Source: CAVQBL01 sp963710715
Lineage (GTDB): Bacteria; Pseudomonadota; Gammaproteobacteria; DSM-16500
DNA length: 64,000 nucleotides
Assembly (NCBI GenBank): GCA_963710715.1
Contig: CAVQBL010000015.1
Coordinates: forward strand, 124,001-188,000
Direction: 5' to 3'
The first letter of the stretch is position 1, and each line of letters opens with the position of its first letter. The notes under the pieces are model-generated. The model was given only the letters and a program-made list of their open reading frames with translations, was not told the origin of the DNA and searched no databases. Position numbers and translations under genes: made by a program. This document shows positions 9,478 to 19,900 of this stretch, one piece after another.

Positions 9478-10232
9478 AATGAAGAGAGCAGGATTAGACT
9501 CTTGTCGTCATCTGTACGCGAACATACACGCTCGCTATCAAGAAAGGCTCCAAGAGCGGATGAGAGGCTTTGATTATGACCTATTATTGGGGATTGATCT
9601 AAAGATCGGATCATCGCATTAAAGAATGGCTGGTGAGGCATTAGCCCACTTTGATCTAAACCTATATCTTCTATTCCATCGCTGAATAGTGCATATCCAT
9701 TATATGCCTCAGATACCTCAGTCACCCGCAAACGTGGAACTGGATCATCTGTCACGAAGTAAGTCGTAGAAGCATACTCACCATTTTCGGGCCAGGATAA
9801 TGCTGTCCATTTACCCGTATTATCACGCGCAACTACTGCTCCATCACCAATATGCGCAATAACAGATCGATCTTGAGATGCAATGAGCATCACTAATGTT
9901 GAAGCGAAGCTTTGTCTTCGTACGGCTCTATTGTTTGCGGCATTGCCTAAAGAATCCCGAACATTATCGAGCCACGCCCACATGTCGTCGCTGCTTGGTA
10001 AGTCATCACTAGCTTTAAAATGAGCTTTCAATGCTAAGGAAAGAGTCCGACAAACTATAGATGCGCCTTGCCCGCCAAATTCGGCGCTGCCAGCCCCGTC
10101 AGCTACGATAGAACAAATGATTGGGGATTGTGAGGGCGCTAGAAAGCATTTGAATGCATCTTGCTTTCTAGTTCCCAGTCGTTGATGTGATGTGCCTATA
10201 CGGGAACTTGCAACCCAACGCCACTGGTTCAT
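9474..10232 (-). CDS. PP2C-type serine/threonine phosphatase of the Ter-like triad
   Basis: About 252 residues with the PP2C metal-binding landmarks: VADGAGSAEFGG near the start, HIGDGAVVAR, ALFSDGIED and a final RTDDDKSLILL. PP2C enzymes dephosphorylate Ser/Thr using two Mn/Mg ions; here the likely partner is the kinase encoded next. The frame stays open further upstream inside the vWA gene, but the ATG at 10232 (MNQWRWVASSRIG) lies one base after the vWA stop and fits a coupled operon, so I choose it. An alternative is the ATG 18 bases earlier. The 3' end overlaps the kinase start. Confidence in the family is high. Confidence 0.85.
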   Translation of the reverse strand: MNQWRWVASSRIGTSHQRLGTRKQDAFKCFLAPSQSPIICSIVADGAGSAEFGGQGASIVCRTLSLALKAHFKASDDLPSSDDMWAWLDNVRDSLGNAANNRAVRRQSFASTLVMLIASQDRSVIAHIGDGAVVARDNTGKWTALSWPENGEYASTTYFVTDDPVPRLRVTEVSEAYNGYALFSDGIEDIGLDQSGLMPHQPFFNAMIRSLDQSPIIGHNQSLSSALGAFLDSERVCSRTDDDKSLILLSSL

Positions 10233-10233
10233 A

Positions 10234-10914
10234 TTATCCAGCCACTGCCCATCCATCGGGTGTTGCAGGGTTTTGAAGAGGCACAACCTCGCCAGGACTT
10301 GACTGTGAAACCATGCTGAGCGAACTGGATAGCCATGCAAACAGCTCACGGAAAGCGAGACCTTTGAGCTTTAACGGTTGTCGTACAGAGATTTTTTCTA
10401 AAATGGACATATCTGCGTCTTCGACACCAACGGCATAGAACATGAACTCTTTCTTGCTTTCGCCAGAATGTACTTTTTGTGCAGCACCATCCCAGTTATC
10501 AGTAGGTGCACCATCAGTGATGAGAAATATCCATGGGCGATAGTATTTAATACCGTTTGCCCGATAAGATTCTTTTCGTTCTTTAAGCAGCTGGATACCT
10601 TCGGTAATTGCTGCGCCCATCGGCGTTCCGCCAGTTGCACTCAAAGTTTCCGGATAAAAACCATCGACAGTTGTGAAATGAGTTTTTACTGCGACAGGAC
10701 CAAAAGTCATAATGGCCAGTTCAACACGTTTTGCAGCTAGAGCATCCGATTGAAGCTCATCTCTAAACGCAATCAAACCAGCGTTAAGTTCTTTGATACG
10801 TTCGCCAGACATAGATCCAGATGTATCAAGGAGAAGCAAACAAGGACAACGTTGTTCGGGATTTTCAGCGAACTCTGCATCAGCAAATGGCTGTTGGGTA
10901 AAATCGTCTGTCAT
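10234..10914 (-). CDS. terY: TerY-like von Willebrand factor A domain protein
   Basis: This ~226-residue protein is a single vWA domain. The metal-ion site motif DTSGSMS is near residue 30, with the matching T in GGTPMG and the D in LITDGAPTDNW further on. TerY proteins act with a phosphatase and kinase in tellurite-resistance-type stress systems. I start at the ATG at 10914 because GCGGAG lies seven bases before it; the in-frame start at 10950 has no ribosome site. It is the first gene of the triad, followed one base later by the PP2C gene. The symbol is by similarity of domain and context; no other ter genes (terB, C, D, E) are in the window. Confidence 0.8.
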   Translation of the reverse strand: MTDDFTQQPFADAEFAENPEQRCPCLLLLDTSGSMSGERIKELNAGLIAFRDELQSDALAAKRVELAIMTFGPVAVKTHFTTVDGFYPETLSATGGTPMGAAITEGIQLLKERKESYRANGIKYYRPWIFLITDGAPTDNWDGAAQKVHSGESKKEFMFYAVGVEDADMSILEKISVRQPLKLKGLAFRELFAWLSSSLSMVSQSSPGEVVPLQNPATPDGWAVAG

Positions 10915-10977
10915 GTGTGTCTCCGCTAACAAGATATAACTTAGGTACAAATCCGGGGGATAATAGCTGTTCAGTTA

Positions 10978-11448
10978 TTAAGCTGTCAACGTTTTATTCA
11001 TACTCTTTTGAATTGCACTCTCAATATGGCCTACGAATAGAACAGGATTTGATGCCCATTGCTGATCCCATGTAATCCAATGCGCATAACCCGAATTAGT
11101 ATTCTCATACAATCTATTCGGGATAATCGCATTTACGTTCAATAATCCTGGGGTACGTGCACACGTTGGCAAGCAAATCCCAAGCAACGCATGTTGATGA
11201 TGAAGTGTGGAATAAATCTCCCAATCTACATATTTTCTTTTATAGGTTTCAGCGCCACAAAGCACTATCGTTAGGGATGATCCCTGAATATATTCTTCGC
11301 GTATAGCGCGACTGATATATTCTGGGTCATCACTACGCACAGGCTCTCCCAATGCACGGTCAGTAAATAACTCTAAACGACCTGATAAATGTTCCTCAAA
11401 CCGCTGGATGTTTCTAATGGATGAATTAATTGAGTTCGTACGAAATTT
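10978..11448 (-). pseudogene. TIR-like (MTH538/ThsB-type) protein, N-terminus missing
   Basis: The frame is open from 11448 down to the stop at 10978. The part that aligns by eye to MTH538-type TIR-like domains runs from about residue 20: RFEEHLSGRLELFTDRA, YISRAIREEYIQGSSLTIVL, YKRKYVDWEIYSTL, then LLGICLP and IPNRLYENTNSGYA. The usual opening strand (a V-F-I-S-Y/F-H-like stretch) is absent and an in-frame stop lies at 11449-11451. The first plausible start is a TTG at 11352, which would leave 124 residues. Related proteins make cyclic nucleotide-type signals in antiphage systems such as Thoeris. It lies just upstream of the Ter-like triad, where it may be a former first gene, now cut by the integrase-bearing segment. 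Fragment status is likely; family assignment is moderate. Confidence 0.6.
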
Positions 11449-11499
11449 TTATAAAACCTTAAGCGACACAAGCGATATTAACGTCAAGAGAAATGAAAC

Positions 11500-12426
11500 G
11501 TGGCAATTAGCAAAAAGAAAGACAGCCCATTCTATTACACAAGATTCTCAATCTGCGGAATCAGAGTGCAGGAGTCTACTCGATGCTCTTCAAAAAGAGA
11601 CGCGCAAGAATATGAAGAAAAACGAAGGAATGAAATAAGACAACAAATCATGCTTGGCAAAAAACCAAGTATGACATGGCCAGACGCCGTAGTACGCTGG
11701 CTTAAGGAAATGCAGCATAAAAAAAGCTTGTACAATGACATCTCTCTTTTTAAATGGTTACAAAAACATTTAAACAAATATCAGCTATCCCACATAACCA
11801 AAGACGTAATTGAAAATCTTGCCCAAATTAAAGAAAAAGAAGAGGTTACTGCAGCAACTGTTAATAGAATGCTAGCGCTAATTCGATCTGTATTAATGCG
11901 AGCATGTAGACATTGGGAGTGGATAGATAAAGTGCCTTTGTTTCGCTTACGAAAAGAAAATAATGCTCGCGTTAGATGGCTACGCAGAGAGGAAGCAAAT
12001 AAATTATTGGCAGAGTTACCATCGCATTTGCAAAACATGGCTAAATTTACTTTAGCAACTGGATTGCGCGCAAGTAACGTGTCATATCTTGAATGGAAAG
12101 ATGTTGATATGGTAGCTAAGCATATCGTTATTCATCCTGAACAGAGCAAAAATAAAAAAGCATTAGGTGTACCATTAAATCAAGATGCGCTTAATGTTTT
12201 AAAAAACCAAGTAGGCATGCACCCCCGGTACGTTTTCGTTTACAACAATAGGCCTGCCACTCAATGCAGTACGCGAGCTTGGCGGAAAGCATTAGCACGA
12301 GCTGGTATTGAAAACTTTAGATGGCACGACTTGAGGCACACCTGGGCAAGCTGGCATATCCAAAATGGAACGACATTACAGGAACCAGATGGTCGGGAGT
12401 TCGAATCTCTCCGGGCGCGCCATTAA
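11500..12426 (+). pseudogene. Tyrosine recombinase (integrase), C-terminus replaced by tRNA sequence
   Basis: The protein starts at a GTG (MAISKKKDSPFYYTRF), has an Arm/core-binding N-terminal half and a catalytic domain with ATGLRASNVSYLEW (first Arg) and RWHDLRHTWASW (His-x-x-Arg). The second His region and the Tyr nucleophile, normally ~30 residues later (…GWKS…RYAHL), are missing: after GTTLQ the frame runs into a copy of a tRNA-Arg 3' end at 12382-12422 and stops. The enzyme is therefore very probably inactive. Site-specific recombinases of this type insert islands at tRNA 3' ends, which fits the sequence fused to it. A second integrase remnant lies beside the intact tRNA-Arg at 35.5 kb. 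Confidence 0.85.
12382..12422 (+). repeat. Copy of tRNA-Arg 3' end (attachment-site-like direct repeat)
   Basis: These 41 bases match 35388-35428, the 3' half of the tRNA-Arg(TCG) gene, with only two mismatches; the last 33 bases, through CCA, are identical. Similarity continues weakly for ~30 bases past CCA (TATACCGGA-A/T-ACAT in both). Both copies are on the plus strand. It is fused to the end of a truncated integrase. This is what an att site of a tRNA-targeting island looks like. Confidence 0.85.
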
Positions 12427-12511
12427 TTCTTGGTATATACCGGAAACATGGATAACACTTTTTTGTTTAAAGAGCGATATATCATTTGTTTGATATTTTA
12501 TAAAATTTTTA

Positions 12512-14599
12512 TTATTCAACAATAAGTTTTTTGTCACTCATCAAGAATTCACTAAACGCAATAGGATACATCGGTTCACTAAAATAAAATCCTTGTATCA
12601 TATCGCAGCCGTGCTCTTGTAAAAATTTCAATTGTTCCTTTGTTTCCACTCCTTCCGCAACAGTCTGCACATTTATATTTTTTGCCAAATCAATTGTGTT
12701 TGCAACAATTGCTCTGCTATCAGCATTCGTAGCTATATCTTTAATAAAGGATTTATCAATTTTTAATTTATCAATCGCAAATAATTTTAGGTTAGTTAAT
12801 CCTGAGTATCCCGTCCCAAAATCATCAATTGATAAACTTAAACTCATGGCTTTAAATTGTTTAAGAATAGGAATTACCTCATTTTTGAAAGCTTCCGACT
12901 CAGTCAACTCAAGCTCAAGGTATTCTGGCCTGATATTAGTCTCTTTTAATATTTGGGTAATGGTTTGTGTAATATTTTTTTTGCGCAATTGCTTAGCTGA
13001 GAAATTTACTGAAATTTTTAATGAATTAAATCCCAGATCATGCCAATGCTTTGCTTCTACACAAGCGGTACGCAACACCCACTCTCCCAAGGCAATAATA
13101 ACCCCATTGGCTTCAGCAAGCGGGATAAAAATTGTTGGCGAAATCAAACCTAATAATGGATGCTTCCAACGAACCAATGCCTCAGCACCGCAAATTACCC
13201 CAGTTTTTAAATCTACAAAAGGCTGATACTGTAAAAGAAATTCGCCTTTTTTCACTGCTGTATGTAAATAACTCTCAATTTCTATTTGTTTAGATAAATC
13301 AGCATTAATTTTAGCATCATAGATATTTAAGCTATTGCCACCCTGCTGTTTAGCACGCAACATAGCTGCGTCTGCATTCATCAGCAGTGACTTAATATCT
13401 CTTCCATCTCTTGGATAGGTACTGATACCTATGCTGGCAGTAAGCTTAATCCCCTGCTGATCATCAATGCGAACAGGGTCATCTATACATGAAAAAAGAT
13501 ATTCCGCATTTTCTTCAAGTTCACCGAATTTTGTAACTGGCTCCAATAGGATAACAAATACATCTTTACGAGAAAGAGTAAGACTGTAATGAACGAAGTT
13601 AAAATGCAGCCTTGAAAGCTTTTCAAAAATATTTTGCAGACGCTGTGCAACAGCTTTGATAACGAAGTCACCCGCTTGATGTCCCAGACCATTGCTAATT
13701 TTTTCCATTTCATTTAAAGAGAAAAAAATAACTGCAAATGAATGATTAGTTTTAATGGCTGATTCTATATACTTTAATAATGATCGCTGATTAGGTAAAT
13801 CCGTTAATAAATCATGAGTAGCTTGATGCTGTACTAATTTAAGAGAATTTTCCAACTCGAGAGTGCGCTCTTGAACACGCTGTTCAAGAAATTTATTCAT
13901 ATTTTCCAGCTTTTGATTAAGAAGCGTATTTTCGAAGCTAACTTTAAAGAATTTTTTTATCAACCGGTCCCCAAAATAACAGGCCGCCACTAAAAATGCT
14001 CCCAAAATAAAGAGGCTTATACCAAATGCCAAATTTAGATTAGGGTCATAACCTATAGTCATTCTGGAATAAATCGTTAAATATAAACGATAAAATATCG
14101 TAGGAATCAATAGGCAACTTATACTAAGCACAGCAATAATAAAATCTGTTACGGATGAAAAACTAAATCCCAATACAACAACCTGTAAGAAAGTAATTAT
14201 GTATAATTCATAATGTGCGTCATGAGATACAAACAATATACCTATGCTACCCCAGATTAAGCATATCGCTGCCAATAGGAAAAAAAATCCCTTCCGCCAC
14301 ATTTTTAATAAGTCGGGTTTGGCTATGCTACCGCTATAATAATTAGCCCAAACAATATTCGCTACATTAGCTAGAACAAGAGCAATATACCAACCGATGA
14401 GTAATGATAAACTTACTTCGCCATAAAGAATCCAAATCACAAATATTCCAGATAAGACATTCGCTACCGCTCCAAGTTTAATCATATTGTAGTGTGATTT
14501 TACAACTTCAAATTCAACTTTATGCTCAATCTCTTGTTTCTCAGCTGCATTAAGCGAAGAAGATTTAGTAAAACGATCGGAAATAATGTGATTTCCCAT
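12512..14599 (-). CDS. Membrane-bound EAL phosphodiesterase with degenerate GGDEF domain
   Basis: About 695 residues. Residues ~40-215 hold six or seven hydrophobic segments, then a short coiled coil, a GGDEF-like domain (~265-430) and an EAL domain (~440-690). The GGDEF site reads LSRKDVF, so it cannot be a normal cyclase and may bind GTP or be structural. The EAL domain keeps the catalytic set: GAEALVRW, ELTESEAF, DDFGTGYSGL, KIDKSFI, AEGVETKEQL and IQGFYFSEP, so c-di-GMP hydrolysis is expected. The ATG at 14599 has AGGA nine bases upstream and is preferred to the TTG at 14605. It lies downstream of the methyltransferase gene on the same strand, 25 bases away, so they may be co-transcribed. 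Confidence 0.9.
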   Translation of the reverse strand: MGNHIISDRFTKSSSLNAAEKQEIEHKVEFEVVKSHYNMIKLGAVANVLSGIFVIWILYGEVSLSLLIGWYIALVLANVANIVWANYYSGSIAKPDLLKMWRKGFFFLLAAICLIWGSIGILFVSHDAHYELYIITFLQVVVLGFSFSSVTDFIIAVLSISCLLIPTIFYRLYLTIYSRMTIGYDPNLNLAFGISLFILGAFLVAACYFGDRLIKKFFKVSFENTLLNQKLENMNKFLEQRVQERTLELENSLKLVQHQATHDLLTDLPNQRSLLKYIESAIKTNHSFAVIFFSLNEMEKISNGLGHQAGDFVIKAVAQRLQNIFEKLSRLHFNFVHYSLTLSRKDVFVILLEPVTKFGELEENAEYLFSCIDDPVRIDDQQGIKLTASIGISTYPRDGRDIKSLLMNADAAMLRAKQQGGNSLNIYDAKINADLSKQIEIESYLHTAVKKGEFLLQYQPFVDLKTGVICGAEALVRWKHPLLGLISPTIFIPLAEANGVIIALGEWVLRTACVEAKHWHDLGFNSLKISVNFSAKQLRKKNITQTITQILKETNIRPEYLELELTESEAFKNEVIPILKQFKAMSLSLSIDDFGTGYSGLTNLKLFAIDKLKIDKSFIKDIATNADSRAIVANTIDLAKNINVQTVAEGVETKEQLKFLQEHGCDMIQGFYFSEPMYPIAFSEFLMSDKKLIVE

Positions 14600-14624
14600 A
14601 CGCAATTATCCTAGTGGAATGAAA

Positions 14625-15425
14625 CTAAATATTTTTTTCTGCCAACTCTTTTTTATATCCAATTAAATAAGGAACATGTGACATTGCCTTTTTCGACCAC
14701 AATCTACCCACTTCCCATTTATATCCAGGCGCATTGACTCGACTAATTAAACTTTCCAACTCTTTGGGAGAATACGTACGCAAGTTCGATACAAAATAAT
14801 CCCACATATTGGTTACGAGTGTAATCGGTAAAATGTATGTCAGAAAAAATTTTTTCCAATTTAGCCTTTTAGCAAATGGCGTCATTAATAACATAAGAAT
14901 AGGGCTTAATAAAACGCGGATAAAATCGAGTGGGTGACGTTGAGTACATTCAAATATTGCAATTGGCGCACCATTATTAACAGCATCCTGTAATATTTTT
15001 ACTGCTTGGTCGGGTGTAAAGTGATGAAATGAAGAAAAAAATGTCCGCATGCCTTTCAACGAAGAAGGCATTCGAGTTGCATCAAGAGAATCCTTACAAG
15101 CCATAATCCGATTTGGATAGCGAGATGCTAAATTTTCAAATAATTTAATGTTAGGGTATTTATCTGTAAGAGTAATAGTCGTTGATTTTTTTCCCGCTTC
15201 ATCTAGGTATTTTCGCAAATGTGTGTTAGGTCCACCACTACCTGAGCAACAGTCGATAATCGAATTAATTTTTGTTTTATCTATAAGCTCATGGATTTTC
15301 TTAAAAGCAGGTTCATAAATATTTAATATGTTATATAAACTCAGCAAAAAGTCTGTCGTTGCTTCACGTACTATGCGAGGACACCATTTTAGATCTTCAA
15401 ACTCAAATAAGTGGATGCGACCCAT
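14625..15425 (-). CDS. Class I SAM-dependent methyltransferase
   Basis: The 266-residue protein has a Rossmann methyltransferase signature: motif I IIDCCSGSGGPNTHL near residue 60, an acidic strand end TLTDKYPNI (~87) and FFSSFHHFTPDQAVKIL (~130), where the catalytic or binding loop usually lies. The N-terminus (FEDLKWCPRIVREATTDFLL) is conserved in similar bacterial proteins. A hydrophobic stretch at ~170-200 may touch membrane. The substrate is unknown. The start follows AGGGAGG, a strong ribosome site. It stands between the EAL gene and the divergent porin gene, about 1.5 kb from the polyketide genes, so a tailoring role is possible but unproven. Confidence 0.8.
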   Translation of the reverse strand: MGRIHLFEFEDLKWCPRIVREATTDFLLSLYNILNIYEPAFKKIHELIDKTKINSIIDCCSGSGGPNTHLRKYLDEAGKKSTTITLTDKYPNIKLFENLASRYPNRIMACKDSLDATRMPSSLKGMRTFFSSFHHFTPDQAVKILQDAVNNGAPIAIFECTQRHPLDFIRVLLSPILMLLMTPFAKRLNWKKFFLTYILPITLVTNMWDYFVSNLRTYSPKELESLISRVNAPGYKWEVGRLWSKKAMSHVPYLIGYKKELAEKNI

Positions 15426-15628
15426 TTGTTTTCCTCCCTAAAAGTCAAACATGCGCATTCTCATAGTGGTGCTATAGCTTCTAACTTAACAATTGTAGCT
15501 AAATATTCCTCAATTTGATATATAAATTATGATCAACCTTTACTATCTAATTGGCACTATTATGGTTTGTACCTTGAGTAATATTATTGTATCATTAGCA
15601 TGAATCAAATTTTCAAAAGGGACATTAA

Positions 15629-16903
15629 TTGATACGGAATATTTTCAGAAAAATTATTTATTTAAACATTAGTTTTGCACTCATCGCTGCATCGTCCCAC
15701 GCAATAGCATCTGATTTCAGTCTTCCTTTTATAAACGCTGCTGGATTAGGCACTCTTTATGCAGATTGGGCAACTTCCGCGAACGATGCGAGTACAGCCT
15801 ATGCCAATCCCGCCGGCCTAGTGAAATTGAATCACCAGCAATTAATGATTGGGGCTTTAGGTATTCAGGGCAATACAAGATTCACTGGAACATCCATCCC
15901 ATCTGCTCCGCCCGCTCCGCCAGAAAAAGGCTCAGCCTCAAGTAGAATAGGCGCGGTGTTTCCCGTATTTTATTATGCAGTTCCTCTTTCTGATAAAGCT
16001 GCTTTTGGTTTCGGCGTAAATACTCCATTTGCATTAGGAACAATTTATCCAAAAGATTCTATTGTGCGTTATATTTCCACAAGATCTAAAGTTGTTGTGA
16101 TTAATATAAGTCCAAGTTTAGGTGTGCAATTAACAGATCGAGTATCTGCCGGCCTTGGCTTGGACGCTGCTCGCTTAGCATTTACTTTGAATAGTATGGT
16201 TGAATCCCCTATTCCATTTCCCGACTCTGAAAGCCAGAATAATTTGTCGGGATGGGGTTATGGCTGGCATGGAGGTATCTTATTCCAAGCTACGCCATGT
16301 TCTCGCATCGGTTTAAGTTTCAATTCTAGGATGATGTTCCATACTACAGGAGAAAGTAAAATTTACGCACCATTACCTCTAGGTAATGCCAGAACCACGA
16401 ATCAAAGAACCTATGCCGCATTACCCGCGCGCGCGCAATTAACTTTACAACATGATATCAATCAACAATGGACTATCATGGGCACTTTCTTCTATACCAA
16501 CTGGAGCACCTTAGAAAAAATAACCATGAGACATGTAATCATTCCGGGTGGAAACACAATTGCAGAGGTTATTTCGCTGAATTTTCATAACACTTTTGAT
16601 TACTCTGTAGGTACAAGCTATAAAATAAATGAAAAATGGTTGCTACGCACTGGCGTACAATTCATGAATACACCATCAAATGCGCGGGATCGCGCTGTCG
16701 CAGATCCCATCGGTAGCGCTACGATTGTTGGTTTTGGCGCACACTATCAACAAAATCCGTGCATAGGCTATGATGTTGCTTACGCGCACTCATTCTTCAA
16801 GCAAGCATCAGTGCACTTATCCACACCTGTTGCTGCATTAATTGGTCATAATAATACACAAACAAATGTTTTTGCTGCGCAAATGGCGTGGAATATTACT
16901 TAA
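15629..16903 (+). CDS. FadL/OmpP1-family outer-membrane transporter
   Basis: A 424-residue protein with an N-terminal signal peptide (cleavage likely after SSHAIA) and the FadL opening: INAAGLGTLYADWATSANDA followed by STAYANPAG. The rest alternates short beta strands ending in an aromatic/Thr terminus (MAWNIT), as in beta-barrels. FadL-type porins admit long-chain fatty acids or other hydrophobic compounds. The start is a TTG with AAAAGGGAC just upstream; no better ATG exists. It ends 32 bases from the convergent polyketide synthase end, and could take up or release a lipid substrate or product, though that link is positional only. Confidence 0.9.
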   Translation: MIRNIFRKIIYLNISFALIAASSHAIASDFSLPFINAAGLGTLYADWATSANDASTAYANPAGLVKLNHQQLMIGALGIQGNTRFTGTSIPSAPPAPPEKGSASSRIGAVFPVFYYAVPLSDKAAFGFGVNTPFALGTIYPKDSIVRYISTRSKVVVINISPSLGVQLTDRVSAGLGLDAARLAFTLNSMVESPIPFPDSESQNNLSGWGYGWHGGILFQATPCSRIGLSFNSRMMFHTTGESKIYAPLPLGNARTTNQRTYAALPARAQLTLQHDINQQWTIMGTFFYTNWSTLEKITMRHVIIPGGNTIAEVISLNFHNTFDYSVGTSYKINEKWLLRTGVQFMNTPSNARDRAVADPIGSATIVGFGAHYQQNPCIGYDVAYAHSFFKQASVHLSTPVAALIGHNNTQTNVFAAQMAWNIT

Positions 16904-16935
16904 ATAAATCCTCCCCGCTTCGCAGGGATAACGTT

Positions 16936-19900
16936 TTATTGAATAAGCGCCTCACTAATTTTTTGTAAAATTTGATTTTTGATGTAATCTTCTTTAATAA
17001 AAAGATGCCCACTATCAAATTCATGAATTTCACATTTTACTCGTGTGCGTTCAGCCCATGACAGATGATCTTGATGGGAAACCCACGTGTCGCGCTTACC
17101 TCCAAATACTGTGATAGGTAAATCAAGCGGTTCTGCATCGCGATATTGGTAATTTTTCACAATACTCATATCTCCGCTAAAGATTGGCAATAGTACTTTT
17201 ACAATGTCCTTATTCATTAGATGATTGCCATAGTCAGCAATACCATTTTCATTAAAAATAGCGGATAACTTTGTTAATTTTTCATCGCTTAATCTCATAA
17301 CAGATGCTGGATTACTCATATCGAATAAATTGATATCGATTGCCTGCAATTGTTGAATAATTTTATCCAAGCTTTTTGTAGGTGTCCTAGGATCAGGAAA
17401 TGCTGATACAAAAAGATGACGTGGTTGTGGTAAGTGACGTTTACGTAGCTGTCGCGCAAGCTCAAAACCAATGAGTGAACCAAAGCTATGTCCAAAAAAA
17501 GCAAATGGCAAATTAAGTTCCGGTTGGAGACTTTCAATTAAAGCATCCACTATTGTGTTGAGATTATCCATTGGCTTTTCATCCATTCGATGCTCCCTAC
17601 CTGGCAACTGTATCGGGCAAACTTCTACAGAATCGGGTAAATCTTTTTGCCAATCGCGGTATATAGATGCCCCGCCACCACCATATGGAAAACAAAACAA
17701 ACGCGCTTTTACATTCGATTGAATCTGTCTGTAGCTAATCCATACATTAGAATTATTCTCTGTGCTGGTGGATTGACTTGTGCTAGCTTGTATAGCAGAT
17801 GAACCCTGAACGTTGTTTAGTACAAAATCGGCAAGTTCAGCAATAGTGGGTCCCTCTAAAAGAGCTTGCATAGAGTAAGTTACATCCAATCCCACTTCCA
17901 AAGTCCTCATCAACACTAATGCCATTAAAGAATCTATCCCCATGGCACTCAATGAACGATTAATTTCAATATCTTCCTTGGGCATTGAAAAAATAAGAGC
18001 AATTTGTTCTGACAAAAAGTTAATAATATATTCTTGACGTTCTTTGTGTGGCAATGATGTTAAATCAATTTTTTTATGCTGCTCCTTTGCTTGCATAATT
18101 TTTTCTATTTGAATTTTATTATCTAATTGTGTCAATGTTACATTTACAAATTCAGCAATCAGTTGATTTTCTTGGTTAACTAAATAGCAATCTCCTATTA
18201 TTTGCCCTTCGGTCGCCGTATCACTTTTTAATGTACCAAACAAATAAAAAGGCCCTTTTTTCATCCCATAAAAAACAGCTTTTTTAATGCCGGAAGCAAT
18301 ATAAGGTTTAACTAATTCTGGAGGTAACAATTTAAATATAGGCTGTATGGATGCATCGATAATGCCAGGATGAATGCCTAATACAAAAATTTCATTTTTC
18401 TCAACAGTAATCGCGGGTTGGCGAAATTCGCATATAATCTCTTTCTCTCCCCGCCAGTATTGATGCGTCCAACGAATACTTTCCCCTGCTGGCATCCCCA
18501 TTGCAATCACTCTTTCGTAGAGTTTTTCTGCAGGTTCATTTATAGGACAACGTTTTTTAATGGCTTCAATTGAATCTATTTTTTTATCTGCCATCCTAGT
18601 TAAAATTAATTTACCTTTAGTATGATGGACCCAATTTTTTTGCCCATAGGTATTACTGAAAAAATTATAGGAAAAAATATTTTCATCCAATTTCTCCAAA
18701 ATAACGTGAATCGTGATAATGGTGTTATTCGGCGCGATTAACGGCGATAAAAATGCATGATCTTCTATTGCAAAAGTAGGCTGCTGAGAAAGCTGCTTTG
18801 CTGTAAATGCAAAAATTTCCATATAATAACCCGCATGCAAAATATTATAAGTATCTTGGATATCAGGTACATTCTTACTGTCGACCTTAAATTCAAATTG
18901 CAAAGTACTCAATGGGGAAATGATCTGTTTTGCTTGCAATGGGTAAGGATCGATGACAGCATCAGGCGCTACTTGCAGCTTATGTCCCACCAAGGGTGGC
19001 CAATAATCTTTGTGCTGCCATGGATACAATGGCAAATCAAGATAAGGATAACTTCTTCCTTCTTCCTGTTTTTTCCAATCTATATTGGCACGATTAACAT
19101 ACGTGATGGCGAGCGAAAACAAATCCCTCCTTTGCTCTCCACTCGAAAATTTTGTTGCATCTATTTTATCTTTTTTAAGGTTAATAAAAATATTTTCTGA
19201 ATTAGCAAAGCTTTCTAAGGGTTGATTTTTTAATTTGCATAATGCCTCATATAACTTCATTGTCGAATTAACGGTAATCGCTAAACGACAAAAATAATGT
19301 GAGCGTCTTAAATGCATATTATGACAAATTTGTCCTAAATCCAGTGAAGGATTTATTTCTAAATAAGCACACCATTTATCAATAAATAAGCTCAATGCGG
19401 TTTTATCTTTTGCAGATAAGGTAAAAATCTCTGTTTTGCCAAGATCATTAGATAATGCAACAGGTTTTTCTTGATCAGACAACTCTCGCATAACAACATG
19501 CGTATTTGTTCCACCGAAACCAAATCCACTCACGCCTGCCATTCGATGCGAACCATACCTTGGCCAATCTTCCATTTTCTGCGGAATTTGGAAATGATAT
19601 TTATCAAAAGCAATGTGTGGATTCGGTGTCGAGAAGTTAACATGGGGTGGAATTTTAGCATGCGAGAGAGCAAGGGCAACTTTAATAACACTTGCAACAC
19701 CTGCCGCAGGTTCCAAATGGCCAATGTTAGTTTTTACTGAACCAATCCAGCAGGGTTTTTGCTTATCCCGTTTTTTACCAACCACTTCGCCTAAAGCTTG
19801 TATTTCGATTGGATCCCCCAGAAAAGTGCCTGTTCCATGACATTCCATATACGATAGATCATGTGAATCAATCTTGGCAGCCTGATGAGCGGATTTTAAT

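Noticed and set aside
11408..11638. Plus-strand 76-codon frame over the integrase start
   Set aside because: It overlaps the integrase in another frame and has no recognisable protein pattern.
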